From Phorcus lineatus (lineage: Eukaryota; Mollusca; Gastropoda; Trochida; Trochidae): 64,000 bases of DNA. Below are positions 1 to 13,317 of this stretch, piece after piece. The position numbers were made by a program, and so were the translations under genes. Where the stretch lies: the NCBI GenBank assembly GCA_921293015.1, contig OV121097.1, positions 31,807,929 through 31,871,928 of the forward strand, given 5' to 3'. Every line of letters begins with the position of its first letter. Position 1 is the stretch's first letter. A model generated the notes under the pieces. That model worked only from the letters and a program-made list of their open reading frames with translations. It was not told the origin of the DNA and ran no database searches.

Positions 1-500
1 AGTGAATATGAAGTCTATAATTGTTTTGTTATATTCACCTTGTCTTATATAACTATAATTCAGCTTTACTTCAGCATAATCAAAGAGACTATGTTTATAA
101 TACTCGTTAACTTGCTTTCGCTCTTTTTATACCTAATCGTTAATTCGTTTCATAATTTTTTATTAAATGGAAGTTCGTTTAGTATTCAATATGTTTTGTA
201 GACGATCTGACAATGATGTTTCAAAGACTTAACAGGAAAGGCCATTCTAACATGAAGAGCAGAATTGAAATGTCAAAATATTTGATTTCATTTCTATAAG
301 TTCTTCTTTTAACAAAGTATACTTTAAAAATTTCATTATGCATATGACATTGAAATGAGATTAATCAAATTTTTGAAATATAATAACTGAAAAGCATCTT
401 GTGTTACCATATATTAATGTAAACAACGATGATAAAACTTTTTCAGTTACTTTATGCATCCACCCTTTCAAAAACAGTATCCATGTGTTCAACATTACCA
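1..500. other. AT-rich DNA, no gene seen
   Basis: No reading frame with recognisable protein character, no RNA gene and no clear repeat. Short overlapping frames on both strands near 361-601 are antisense to one another and look like chance. Confidence 0.5.
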
Positions 501-2200
501 TCTTGAAAGGGGATATTTTACACTCAAAGTATGTTCTCAGCTTCGGACGCATTAATGGAGCTAACATGGCAAGAATGTGGGCAAACAAAGAGATTGACTA
601 AGAGTTGGAAGATATTTGACTGTTGAATATGGATCTACTAAATTTCTTTTAAATGACATGTTATCAATGAAATACCAAAACCTCATTTACACAGTAAATT
701 TATTTGAAATGACATTTCTCGCACAGAGAAAGTACTTGAAGAAAAACTTCTACGATATTTAATCTACATCTTTAAAGTAATCTCGGTTTGCCTTAATACC
801 TTTTGAGAGTGGTTGACCTTTCTAGCATCTCAGTACTGCCTGTAAGAAGTACTACTTCTCTACTTAGACTTAAATGAATCAATATAGTTCATCACTTCAA
901 CTGAAATGTCAGCAACAAGACATCAATGTTAAACTTTTTACTAAATTCTCGATATTACATCTAAATCCAAGTAGACATTTGTTTGCTTTGTAAGATAATT
1001 TTAAAAATTCATCTTATGTATTTCTTTCTGCTCTTTTTGCATTTAGAATAAAATAGTGTAATCGTAAATCTTTAGGCTTAAGATATATGTACTCCTTGAA
1101 AGAAAATAAATTTTAGTTCGCTTTTATTACATGTTTAGCATCAATTTCCCTTCTGGAAAGATAATATTTCATAGTTACAAGATACAAAACCTTGATATTT
1201 CTTCTTGTACTTCTTCCATACATATCTGCTTTAATTGAACACCAAGAAATATGTGTTGAAGATAAAGTACCTATTTGCTTTAACTCTCCTCAGCATTGCT
1301 AACTAAAAATTCAACATAGGTAATGTGATACACAAAGAGTATCTAAGACCTTTACTTCATATCTCTTTCTTTTTCACTTTAATCATTAAACAGTGAACCT
1401 TAGAAAGACATACTCTTTATATTGAATACACAACTGCTTACATTGATTCCCCAATCTTATTCAATTTATTCAATAGGTATCTTTCGTTTTAAGTAAGGTT
1501 CCAGATGAAGAAAACGACACATACAATTAAAAAAAGATTCAAAATATATTTTGAAATTACGAGAACTTACTCAGATGATTGAAAATATTAGTGCAATAAA
1601 TGAAGTAGTGAAATAAATGAACTTTTTTCTTCAAGTTATTCTTTCAAATAACTTTGTTGTGTACGTTTTTTTAGAAAGAAATAACACTGAAATCTATCTT
1701 GATATTAATTTTTACTTTTTGTATTACTTTACTCCTCAAAGACATGTCTTTCCCAGTTCATGCGTATATCAGACTGTAGAATAGACGCCTGAATTTCGTC
1801 ATTTAGAAAGACGTCAATCCAAATCACATTTTATCAATTTCATTACGGTTTTGTCATCATCAATTCCTGAAACAGAAAATTAGTTTATCTACTTAAAACA
1901 TGCAAATCCAAAGGCTTATAGCTTAAAAGAGGCTGAAATATCTTGAAATGAAAGTGACTTATCATGTTAAAAGCATTTATACAACCAAACTGGAGACCTT
2001 TCGAGAGATTTCAATGACACTTTGCATTATTGGCGCCACCATTACGAAATGTGTGCTTTCCATTAAACCTCGGTTGCGAGGATTAAGGAAAGATCCATCA
2101 AATTGATCTTCAATAAATTTAATCTTCTCAAATGGGACAATACTTTTCTCAACTGTTTTTTCTCACTTTGAGCAGCCAGTTCGTCAGTGCATTCGTGAAT
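500..2200 (+). repeat. Diverged segmental duplication, copy 1 (partner at 4.9-6.6 kb)
   Basis: Several blocks recur in the same order and orientation about 4.4 kb downstream. Block 1 is 'taatggagctaacatggcaa' near 551, matched near 4917. Block 2 is the 'ggttgacctt' region near 812-900, matched near 5170-5260. Block 3 is 'gaaagtgacttatcatgtta' near 1949, matched near 6377. Block 4 is 'gacactttgcattattggcg' near 2016, matched near 6443. Identity by eye is roughly 70-85% inside blocks, with poor matches between them, so the duplication is old. No coding potential is shared by the two copies. Confidence 0.7.
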
Positions 2201-2418
2201 AATTATTGAGTTTTTTAAAACAATATTTGATATGCATTATATAGTATGCTTACGTTATAAATATATTAGAATTTATTTTCTATAGTACATGTCTCGTCGG
2301 TATCTTTTATGATAATATCTAATGTATGACTTCGATGTGAAATTTTAGCCTTTTAATCAATGTATTCAAAATCAGTGTACTTCATATTTCAAGTTTGAGT
2401 TTTCAATCTCCAAATTTT
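2016..2418 (+). repeat. 403-bp tandem duplication, unit 1
   Basis: The unit starts at 'gacactttgcattattggcg' and is repeated immediately at 2419 with an offset of exactly 403 bases. I noticed only one substitution between the units (tttgatatgc here, tttaatatgc in unit 2), so the duplication is very recent. It lies at the end of the much older duplication copy 1. Confidence 0.9.
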
Positions 2419-2821
2419 GACACTTTGCATTATTGGCGCCACCATTACGAAATGTGTGCTTTCCATTAAACCTCGGTTGCGAGGATTAAGGAAAGATCCA
2501 TCAAATTGATCTTCAATAAATTTAATCTTCTCAAATGGGACAATACTTTTCTCAACTGTTTTTTCTCACTTTGAGCAGCCAGTTCGTCAGTGCATTCGTG
2601 AATAATTATTGAGTTTTTTAAAACAATATTTAATATGCATTATATAGTATGCTTACGTTATAAATATATTAGAATTTATTTTCTATAGTACATGTCTCGT
2701 CGGTATCTTTTATGATAATATCTAATGTATGACTTCGATGTGAAATTTTAGCCTTTTAATCAATGTATTCAAAATCAGTGTACTTCATATTTCAAGTTTG
2801 AGTTTTCAATCTCCAAATTTT
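2419..2821 (+). repeat. 403-bp tandem duplication, unit 2
   Basis: This is the second unit of the head-to-tail 403-bp pair, ending at 'ctccaaatttt'. No third unit follows; the sequence changes at 'gctgctcattg'. No coding frame spans the unit. Confidence 0.9.
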
Positions 2822-3754
2822 GCTGCTCATTGATGTTCTTTTTTTATTTTTTTGGGAGCAAATTTCATTTTATGACATTGGCACTAAATTTTAAAGAAAT
2901 GAAATAAATTTTTGTTGAGCAGCTGTAGGAAATATTGTTTAATTAGGGTATATATTTATCTGCAAGAGGCAATGACGTGGCATCTTTCGAGTTGCCATCA
3001 ATGTTTGGTTATAGAGACTTTTGGTGAATTCATTCATTTTTATCTTATCAAGCTTCATTGTTCAAAAATCAAACTGATATTATATGCAATCTTAAAAGTG
3101 GCAGTAGGAAATTGTTGATAAATGAAGTAATCGCACGAAACAAAACAAAACATTTCCAATTAAAGGACAATCTCTTTGAATGAATAGAGGAAGTTTTAAA
3201 ACAAAAGTTTCAAAATCGGTTAAGCTATGCGTATACATTTCCTTACCTCATATGATTAAAGGGGTGCTCTAACAAAACTTGCCACTAGTGGTCTGTCATT
3301 GAAACTTGGTTAGTTCCTCTATGAGTACAGATGATCGGGTTGAGTAGTGAGATGTTTTGACCCTCTGAGGGTAAACACACGTGGCATAAAAAAATGTTTG
3401 TTGGGACAAAATTTGAAGAAATAACGTGCTACTGATCCGTTAACAGAAGGTTTCAGTTCGCTCTAAACAAAGAACAATGAATGAGTTATTGGAATTACAC
3501 CCGCAGCTGTTCGTTCTAATTCGATATGATGTTTCTGTTTGAGAAAGTTTTACATCCTTTAAGCAAATCGCTTGAATAAGGTTGATGGGTAATGGCAATT
3601 GTTTGAAATGAGCTAGAATTAGTTTCCTTTGAGCTCTTCATGCTGTGTATTATATCAATAAGTCATTATCACAACTGACACATAACAAAAAGTATTACTT
3701 TTCAAAGAGTTGTCCGTATCATAATATTCCATGTCTGCTATTGTGTATGCCAAC
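2822..3754. other. Intergenic DNA, nothing recognised
   Basis: A 68-codon frame at 2912-3118 has no domain or codon character to support it. No repeat or RNA structure was recognised. Confidence 0.4.
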
Positions 3755-4256
3755 GCATTTTCTCCCAACAGAGGTAGCTCCGTCATAAACTCCTATACAA
3801 CCTCTGTCTTAATTCAAAGGTTTCTTGTGCACGAAAAGTAGAATGTTGATTGGATACAATCAAAGTTAGTTGTGCAATCAGCGACGCCGTTTCAAAAGTT
3901 ATCATTTAAATCGCCTTCGTTACTTCCAGAAGCTTTACAAAAGCTAAACCTTATTTGAATTTGCACCTTGCACTTTGAGTCATCTTTACAGAACACATAC
4001 ACCTCATTTTGCGACTTCATTATTGCACAGGCATATATGACAACAAATATGTTATTAATGCATTCCACAACATTCGCTGTTTTCATTGGCTGAAATATTG
4101 CCAGGTAGTTAAGTTGCAATATTATCGCCGGTAGGGGAAACTGCCTGACGCCCGAGAAACCTTCGCCTTAAGACATAGGGTGTTTAGGAACTTATGACGA
4201 GCTACCTCTGTGGGGATAAAATTTATGACGGAGCTACCTCTGTTGGGAGCGAATGA
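3755..4256. mobile_element. MITE-like element with 28-bp terminal inverted repeats
   Basis: The left end at 3762-3789 begins ctcccaacagaggtagctcc and continues to cgtcataaa. The right end at 4222-4249 is its reverse complement (tttatgacggagctacctct then gttgggag), giving 28 matching bases and an element of about 490 bp. A second, slightly diverged copy of the terminal motif sits just inside the right end (about 4191-4216, gacgagctacctctg), in the same orientation as the right terminus. Flanks of the two ends keep weak further similarity. The interior has a 75-codon minus-strand frame (3892-4119) with no transposase motif, so this looks like a non-autonomous DNA transposon. The superfamily cannot be named because no clear target-site duplication was seen. 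Confidence 0.65.
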
Positions 4257-4909
4257 TGCCAACGATGACTCACGGAAACTCAAAACAGTGTAGAAAGCTG
4301 TAACACAAGTTTACAAGGCAGAAGTTATTTGAAAAGGCATATGGTGATAACAAAATATCAAAGGCATCAAAGGTCCTACAACAAGGTAACGTTTAGTTTA
4401 ATAAAAACAGGCTTATATTGAATAATCTGTCATCTTGTTGAACATCCACAATGATTGGCAGCTCTGAATAGATCCTCTTCCGTCTTGTTGTATTTGGAGA
4501 ACTGTAGATATGATTCTTTTGCTATTGATTAGATAAGATTGATATTTACTCAGAAGATTGAGAACTCCCTTCTCAAATATTTGATCTTCCTGATTCACGT
4601 GGGTTACTTTCTCGCATCTATTGATGGTTTCTAAGAATATGCATTCTTTTTGAAAGCCTTCAATCTTTAAACACGAGATCATATAAGCATTTATAATAAT
4701 AGAAATATGGAAACTTCATTTAATTATTTTTTAGATTATGTATATATATTAAATTTGCATTATGTATACATACAGTAAGGACATTTTTATATATTAGAAT
4801 AATATTTCCTCATAGTTTTGTAAAAGCACTTCTTGTAAATGAATGTGAGCACATACTTATTTGTTGTAAATATCTTTATAGTTTTATAAAAGTACTTCAT
4901 AAAAATTAA
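4257..4909. other. Intergenic DNA, nothing recognised
   Basis: An 89-codon minus-strand frame (4413-4682) has no recognisable domain. The region ends in AT-rich simple sequence near 4680-4900. Confidence 0.35.
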
Positions 4910-6640
4910 TATGAATTAATGGAGTTAACATGGCAAGAATGAGAGCAAATAGTAATAAAGGAGTTAGAATTGGAAAGTATAAAACTGTTTTAATATGAAC
5001 CTCCCCATTAGTTTGTAAATGACATGTGAACAATGAATGACCAGTTACGTATTTATTTTATTTTGATTGGCTTTTTTGCTAAGAGCAAGTACTTGAAGAA
5101 TTCTTTAACGATTGAACATTTCAACTGCTTCTTTTAAGTTGTTCGGTTTGTCTTAATCTCTTATGACATTGGTTGACCTTTAGAGCAGCGTCATGCTGCC
5201 TGTATGGAGTACAACTTCTCTACTTTGCTTTAAAATAAATCAATTTAGTTCACCACTTCATCTTAAATGTCAACAACGAGAAGAAAATACAAATTCTCAG
5301 TATAACGTCTCCACTAGTTTGCATTACAAGAAAAGAATATACTTTAATAATTCAAGGGAACGTCAAAAACGACGACTTTGACGTTATTTTCCTCTATAAT
5401 TATCAATATTACGTCTGTTTGTAGTGGCTCATATGTAAAATTATGCTTTTTTATGATTATTTTATGCTTTTTAGTAGTTTGCATGTACACTTAAATATGC
5501 ATACTTGTTCTAACAGAACACCTAAAACGCTGTGTTATTTTGCATATGCAATCCTTGACAAAAAAGTAAATTATGTTTTTTTCCCTAGTTATATATTGAG
5601 TGGTAATTTTGTATCTGGAAAGAAAATCTACGATAGTAATGATACTGATATTCCTTGGATTCCTCTTTATCTCTGTATGTTGAACACATATTGCGTCACA
5701 GATATGATAACTATTTCTTTTAACTTAAGCCAGCATTGCATAAAAATAAACATACTTATGTCTGTAAATTGTTACCTAAACCGTCTCTATGGCCTTTAAT
5801 TTCATGTCTCTTTAACTCTATTAGTTAGTCACTTTAGTAAATGATTATATAACCTTGGTGACACATACGTTTTGTAGTTCATGATTGTTCCAATCTTATT
5901 CATCTTTTGAATACACTATCCTTTACTTTAATTTTAGGTTCCAAATAAAGATAAGAAAACGGTATTCAAGAATATGTCAGGATATCAATTACTCTTACAC
6001 TTTAATCTCAAATATGTGTCACTGTCGCAAATCATGAAAAGGTAATTCTAATTGTTCACGTTATTTTTTCAAATAACTTTCTCATTTACGTTCTTTTTTC
6101 AAATAACTCTTATTTATGTTTTGTAATGATGTTGCTCAAACAACTCCTGACGATTATTCAGACGTTTATTTAATACAGTTCTCTCATTGTATATTTTATA
6201 CTCATTGCTTCTACAAAAACTTGCACGATCGAGTGTAGTTTTTCTGAAAGACGTCAATCGAAATTATGTTTTTTATCAATTTCATTACTGAGATGTCACG
6301 ATCAATTCATTCAAAAGAAAACACTTTCATCTACTTAAACATGCAAATCCTCGAAAGCGCCGCAAAAATCTTAAAATGAAAGTGACTTATCATGTTAGAA
6401 GCATTTATACAACCAATCTGAAAAGATATCTAAGATATCACAATGACACTTTGCATTACTGGCGCCAACGTTACGCGGTTTTTGTGAAACTAGGCTCCTG
6501 TTTTCGAATAGGAACAAGACCCTCAGCTTATTCTCCTATACATGTCATCTATCATTTCACAAATATGTTTCTTTTGTACAGCAAGTTCGTCCAAACTTTC
6601 GTGAATATTGTTTATTTCCAACACCCTGCCAGAAATTAAC
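4910..6640 (+). repeat. Diverged segmental duplication, copy 2
   Basis: This is the downstream partner of 500-2200; the shared blocks keep the same order. It lacks the 403-bp tandem duplication present at the end of copy 1. A 118-codon frame at 5443-5799 falls in a part not conserved between copies, so it is unlikely to be a gene. Confidence 0.7.
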
Positions 6641-7042
6641 CCAATTAACTATTTTATTCAAATATTGAATATGTTCTACATATATTCTATAGATGATCTC
6701 TTGGTGACTTATCAATATATTCTATCTAGCTTACATAATTATGAAATATCCAAATTCCCTTTTTCCACTGCATCAGCTTTGTGAGTTATTTAAACACTCA
6801 TCTTTTCCTAGCTATTTAATGTTTTTTTCTCTCTGAGGAAAGCGCCACTGAGCAGCATTAGTCTGACATTCGACGCTTACATAAATGCATTATCCTATGT
6901 TACTTAATTATATCATTGTCTATGAACATTCTGGAGTTAAGTTTTAAGTTCCACAGGGGATATCGCTAGTGGGAGATCAAGTGATATCTCCTAGAAGATA
7001 CAGTTTAAACAGTAGAAAAATACTTTGCTACCGTCAACTTCG
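6641..7042. other. Intergenic DNA with a short inverted repeat
   Basis: No gene seen. Around 6970-6992 the sequence gggagatca-ag-tgatatctcc is close to a perfect inverted repeat. Confidence 0.35.
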
Positions 7043-7131
7043 TGACATCACAGTTATTTTACATCATCAATATATGACATCACAATGCTATAACTTCATG
7101 AACATGACGACGTCGCAAAGTTATGACGTCA
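7043..7131. promoter_or_regulatory. Cluster of CRE/ATF-like TGAC(A/G)TCA sites
   Basis: In 89 bases there are two copies of TGACATCA (7043-7050 and 7075-7082), a perfect palindromic CRE TGACGTCA (7124-7131), and between them tgacgacgtcgca (about 7105-7117), itself built around a GACGTC core. Such octamers bind CREB/ATF and related bZIP factors. The clustering is seen directly. Regulatory activity is an inference, and no gene is recognised within 6 kb. Confidence 0.3.
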
Positions 7132-9554
7132 CTGCACTGGTAGTCTTATGGTAGTGTAGTGTTCAGAAATGTACATTTTTCACGTAAACGAAATGAATAT
7201 TGTTTCCGATGACAAATAGAATCTCATTCTGATGTAAAATATATCAACACTCCAATATTCAAATAATATATTTTGATGTCCTTAGATGGTCCATATGATA
7301 CTTTGGAACAAAAATTTCATCTTTATCAAGATATGAATTGTTATGCACTGAAATCACACACATACTTATTTACATTTTTAGCAGGTGTTGCTCGTTTTGT
7401 TTCCTTTGATGCTATACTTATTTAGTGTGTAGATCCAGTGACATGTAGTAAGCATATATAATAGCTTTTTTTCACATTTTCCAAGTATCTAAATACGTTA
7501 TAATAAGGAATACATTCCCTTCAGCTGCCGATCTCTCTTTAACACATCAACACTTTCTCATAAAAAATAACAATAAATAAATTCATATTAGTATTCAATT
7601 TTCAAAAAAACATCACTACATTACATAATAACAAAAAACACCGTATTTCTTTATGGTATTGAAATGTCAATACATTTACAACACAGTAAATAACCGACTG
7701 GTTAGTCAAGTGAGAAATGTATTGCTAATGACTTAATATATAAAGACTTAGTGCAAGCTTATTGATAAATTGATATTTTCTCTTCAATCTTAATACGTTC
7801 ACCACATGCAGAAAATACATAAAATACAGGTGGCTTATTGATTCGAATGCGGTAATAAACAATTCGCCATCACTTCTTTTAATAATATATGACAATCAGC
7901 TTTCATACCTAGAGAGAAGAATATTGATAGCATAGCTTGTCTATGTGTAATTGACATTCAAGGGCAAATACGTCTGTTTTACTAATCTACATTATTTTTT
8001 ATGCAGATATATCTTTTTGTTAGCTAAAACAATAAATATAAATTTTTATTGAGGTCTTTAAAAACAAGACAAGTTAAGCATCTTTGTGAGTTTGTCAATG
8101 TACTTTCATTTTGTCATATTGACATACCTGCACTGTAAACATGGTTCGAGGAGATCAATTTAAATTCAATTATCATTAATAAGTTTATTCCCCTCGCTTG
8201 AAGTCGTATTTATAATGACATAGTATTTGCAGAATATCTGCGGGTCTATTGATTAACAGTTATAATCAGAAATAGACGTCAAAAGCTATTCTCGAAAAAC
8301 CATGTCGTCAGCTAGCTATCGACTTTGTTTAACCAGGCACGCTTAAAGACACCCCCAAGCATAATCGTGACTGTGTTCAGGTCGATAATGCTGCATTTTA
8401 CAGCCGCTTCGCTGAACACTGTTTAACGCTGAAGTGAACATGTCCGCTTGTATTATGTCGTAATGATGGGTTACTCAGATGTACCGACTATGTAGCACAG
8501 AGCCAATAAAGCATCGAAAGCTGAGTAAATATTTATAGATAGAACTTTGACATTATGGAACTGCTTAAAACACTTGATTATGATTATGATTTTTACATTC
8601 GTACATCCCATTTGTACTGTATTTTATCCAATTTTTAATCGGGAGTTGAGAGGTATTTATATATCTTTGAAGGCATATTTGTGCATGCATATTGCAAGTA
8701 CGGATCATTGAAGAATATGAATTACCGTTTTTAGCATACTCAGGATGAATGTTTGTTTAAGTGAACTATGTAGGAGAAATATTCTGCAAATGTAAAACGA
8801 TTTATAAGATTATATTCTTTCAATAATCTTCAAAATATATATGTCAACAGAGAATCAATGTATTTTAAGTAATATTTATTGATAGTATCAAATGCCAACT
8901 GGAAATCAATAGATTGTCTTGGATATTTCAGAAAACAGAAGTAAAACGAGCTCTGTGTCATGACATTTTTGCAAGCCAGCATTTTACGATGCAGGCACGT
9001 TTGATTACACTGAAATAGAAACAAACTCAATGAATAAATAATAACGATCAATAAATCAGAAACTAAATGAATTGCATATGACGTCGATGTTTAGGTTGTA
9101 ATTGGTTACCATTTCCAATCATTCAAATATGTATTGAAGACGGAACACCAAAACTACATCTAAATCTACATTTTAATCATTTGTTATATTTTTCTTATAA
9201 TCAAATTTATTTAGATTTACCTATCGTGCTAACAAATAAAAAGTCAGCATATTTTCTTTATTTTTCTATTTAGATACCAGTAGTGCTTAGATCATGAATA
9301 GAATGAATCATTTTAAGTTTATCTGAAAGTATATACCACCAAAGTATTGCAGATTAAACAAATAATTTAAAATCAATGTTTTTTTACCTTGTTTGTTTGA
9401 CAAAAAATTGGTGATAACATGACAGTCGTATGAAAAGAAGATGACATGTCTGTTCATGAAAACGGAGTGTATTTTTCGACGGCGACCATCTTAGAAAAAG
9501 AATACTATAGACACATAACGCTGTCTTGCAACGTCTTTTCCGCGCGTCAATGAC
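7132..9554. other. Intergenic DNA, nothing recognised
   Basis: Only short frames without domain character. No repeat family member was recognised here by eye. Confidence 0.4.
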
Positions 9555-9800
9555 GTTATTATTTTGGAAACTTAATTATAACAGACACAAGGTGTAATAT
9601 TGGTTGGAATTGCTGAGTAGAACATTTCAAAATATACATGTAAATGGGACGCAGAATTTCGGGTTCGTAACATTTTAATAACGAAAAAAAGAACAAGTCA
9701 TAGTTTTGGCATTCAAGAGAAAACAATCAACTTTAGACAGGCGTTTTGAACTTAACTCAGGTAAAATGATATTTTAGCTCTTTTTAAGCAACATACAACA
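9555..9800 (+). repeat. Dispersed repeat (copies also near 17.05 and 35.24 kb)
   Basis: Shares 'aaactta..taacagacac', 'agttttggcatt..gagaaaa', 'aggcgtttt', 'aactcaggt' and 'tttagctctt..taagcaacat' in order with 35235-35490. The head (about 30 bases) also matches near 17045. No coding capacity or terminal structure was recognised; it is probably an old transposon. Confidence 0.5.
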
Positions 9801-11899
9801 TTTATGAAACATACTTCGTGACACTTTAAAGAAATGCTATCATCTTACGGTTTGTTATACTGCACGGATTCTTTGAAAATCTATATCTATATAAGACTTT
9901 ACCTGTTTTAGAAGCGAAAAAATGACACTCAGAACCATCCTCATATTTCTTATACTGACTTGACTTTGTGCTGATGTAGGAAACGCCTCTCACATTGCAG
10001 CAATAACGTGTCTTTTTTCTAGGACATAGCAGACGATGTGAATATTTTATGAGGAAAAGGGTTACCGTCATTGCTAAATCATTCAGCTTCTGAGTTTGAA
10101 CGTCTAGACTTCAGAGAGCTTGTGTGTTGTTACAGCATTGATATTAACACTTTAGGTTCTAAATCTCAGATTATCCAGCCGTCAAAATAATTTCATACTC
10201 ATTGATAACGCTTAAAACGAAGAAATGAGGCGATTTTTAGAAGCATTCTAAATAAATTAACTCGTTTAGAATATTTAGCAATGTACTCTCGACGTTAACG
10301 TCACTGATATGATATCACCTCTAGTCACTGTCTTCAGAAGATTACAAATCCTCCATTCTTTAAGAGTTTGAAAACATTTTTGTGCTATTTTTGAAATTCC
10401 TTAACCAGAATGTACCAGGTCAAACCTAACGGAATATATTATTTACATAACACTAACGTCAACAAAGTAATTGCTGTCAAGAAAATGCAATTACATGAAA
10501 CGGAAAGAAAACAAATCTTAAAAGTTTCAGCACAAATGTTTTCTCCTAGACACTTTGATCCAAGTGTAATGTTTTGTCAAAGAACAATTATCATTTTCAG
10601 AAATATGGCCAAGACAACAGTCTTATATAAGTCAAAATAACGCATACCGAAATGAGACCATTTAAGAGTAAACAGGAATTGATACAAAGTCAAAAATACC
10701 ATGTACCATGATACATACATTGAGTGTACCGAGTATCCTCGCTATATGACTCTGTGAAATATAGAATTGAAATATACATTTTTCAAATGCGCTTAAATAT
10801 AAACTTTTTTCAAAGACCTTAATTAAATATGTTGAAATTAAGTTAACATAGTTGGCATTAAGATAAAGACCGAATAATTATATGTTCTAATATTCCCCCG
10901 ATAGAGTATCCATTAACGATAAACTGTCTGTATAACTATATAAAATTAGACCATACTTCTATTTCTGAATATCTGAAAGTTGTATACACATGCACGGTTT
11001 TATGGGAATCGGACACACACAACTGGTGATGAATAAAATCATACAGGCAATGTTTGCAATGCATTGTAGGTCTGAAATCTCTGTTGAATAGTTAGATAAC
11101 CTATTCTTACATTCCTAGGTGAACGTCTCCCAGGACAAGGACAATATGATCGATCACGTGGCTTTACTTTAAAAAATCAGGTGCGACTTATCTTAAACAT
11201 GCCTTATTTTTTTCATACATCCTTCACGACCAAGGTGCTCAACTATATTGTTCTCACGAAACACTGTTTGAAATCGGAGGAACACATTTAAAAACTCTTT
11301 TATAAGCACTGACGAATTAAGTCAAAAGTCAGTTTAATCTCTTGATTATTATATTGATATATTAGTTATATATAATATTCTGACTGCCAACTATTACTTT
11401 TGAAAAACATAACAGTTTAAAACTTAGAATTTGAATAATAATATTAAGATTTTTAAGCATTGATGCTAATGTAAACTTTTACAGATATAAACTATTTGAG
11501 TGTTATTCTAGTAGTTTACAGTAAAAGGCAGACACTAAATATTTATACACATTTTATTTGTACGTCGTCATTGTGAAAATAAAGATGTTGTGCATCAATG
11601 AAATATCTTTGTCTTCCCTAATCAAAAGTTATTTGAGATGATTAAACTTTTTCAAATTCCACTCTTTAAAATTAAAACTCATGTCGTTAGTTTTTGATAA
11701 CAGAACATATAAAGTATATAAATATGAAAAGGATATGATCGTGATGAAATACAAATACACCTTCCCAACGTACCGGTTAAAAGTGGATCGAACTTTCACT
11801 TTAAAATAAAATCTGATGAAACAAAGAACTTTTTTACTGAATAAATATCCCCTAAATAAAGGATTCCCTACGTGTCTGTTTTAGCCTCCCTCTTATATC
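9801..11899. other. Intergenic DNA, nothing recognised
   Basis: Small frames at 9826-10071 (minus) and 10410-10640 (plus) carry no recognisable domain. AT-rich. Confidence 0.4.
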
Positions 11900-13317
11900 A
11901 AGGCGTTAACGCAATATATCCACTCGTCTGCCGTCCGCGCTAACCAATTTCCATTCACTCAATTTAGTCACTTTGTAAACCTGTCTCAAAAAAACAACGA
12001 TGTTTATTTAATGAAATGCCACCGATCGCTCGATAAAATACTCTGTTTAGTGTAGAAGCTTTCTTTTCAGCTGAATTTCAAGCAGGTTGCTGATTGTGTG
12101 ATTTAATCAACTCTCCGTTGACAAAAGCTCTCAACAGCCACTTGCTCATAGTGACCAGAAAACAACAACGGTGGATCAACCTTGACGAATCAATAATGTT
12201 TGATCTGCACGCCTGAGATGCAAATTAACTCCAAATATTGAACATTGAGCATAGGCGCTCACCACCACTGTAGCCGAGGTCGAGCAAAAGGCCCTAGCTG
12301 TAATTTGCCCGCGATCTGAGCAGACGACACTTCCAGCGCCAATCATTGGTCGATAGAGTTCTACGTTCTCATGCTAAACCGGTTCTGAGTTTCATTTAAC
12401 GGTACGACTGCATGCCGTCAGGCTATTGCGGCAAATTAGAGGAATATTGTTCACTTTTAATTGGCACTAACTCGAACCAGAAGGTCGGATCGTGCCTGAG
12501 GGCACATAGCAAAATCTTGGATCTGTATGCCATAGTACCCTGAGCCGGATATCAAACAGAACTTTGGTGTTGTTAGGAAATCCCTTGACGATATCCCAGC
12601 TCTGTTTAGAAGTTCCTTGTTCAGCGCAGAAATATTACAGGCTTCTTATAGAAGATAAGGGAAAAGGTCTTTGACATAGACTCAATATCTTCCCGCCGAT
12701 GTAGAAGATACATAATTGGCTGTGTTCTATCAGAGAGAACACTTACATCGCTCGTAGAATTGATTAATCGTCTCTCTGACAGATAAGAAGACTATGACCC
12801 ACGTTAGATGATTTAATATAGCGGATCACGAAGGGCTAGATTGTACGCCTTTTCTTATTGAGAAATCGGTAAAACGAATTCGCTGCGGTTTTGCCGACTG
12901 TGCAACAGGCTTCCTGTTCTTAATAAAACACGGGAGATATTGGAAAACGGTGAAGTGGCGACCTGAACTCGTCGTAGGGAGACTGATTAAAACGAAGCCA
13001 AATACAAGCCCAGAGCATTTGTGACAACCCATAGTTTCCCTACAGCATCACGCATGATCTCATGGTCTGAACAGAGGGAATGCGCATTTAGGTCAATCAA
13101 GAACGTATAACTATAGACAACTGATTGCTACAGTGAACACATAACACGGGGGAATTGCCTCTGCTGGTCGACTGCCAACAGCCTTATGAGTTTGAAAATG
13201 ACAGAGCTTGGATGACAGGGCATAGTTATTGAGAGAGCAATCCACGTGTAGATAATGGCTTGACGTTGTCAGAATCTCGGGGAGGAAATACTGCGGATAT
13301 ATCAGAAGGAGGGAGTG
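11900..13317 (+). promoter_or_regulatory. Probable promoter and 5' leader of the CCN-like gene
   Basis: The base composition changes here. This 1.4 kb is visibly richer in G+C and CpG than the surrounding intergenic DNA, and it leads straight into the signal-peptide exon at 13318. A CCAAT motif lies at about 12339 (gccaatcattgg), and an AT-rich TATA-like element (tttaatata) is at about 12811. An in-frame TGA at 13261-13263 precedes the start codon, so the leader does not extend the protein. The transcription start cannot be placed from sequence alone. Confidence 0.35.

Noticed and set aside
5443-5799. 118-codon frame on the + strand
   Set aside because: Lies in the segmental duplication but is not conserved in the partner copy; no domain, signal or splice context.
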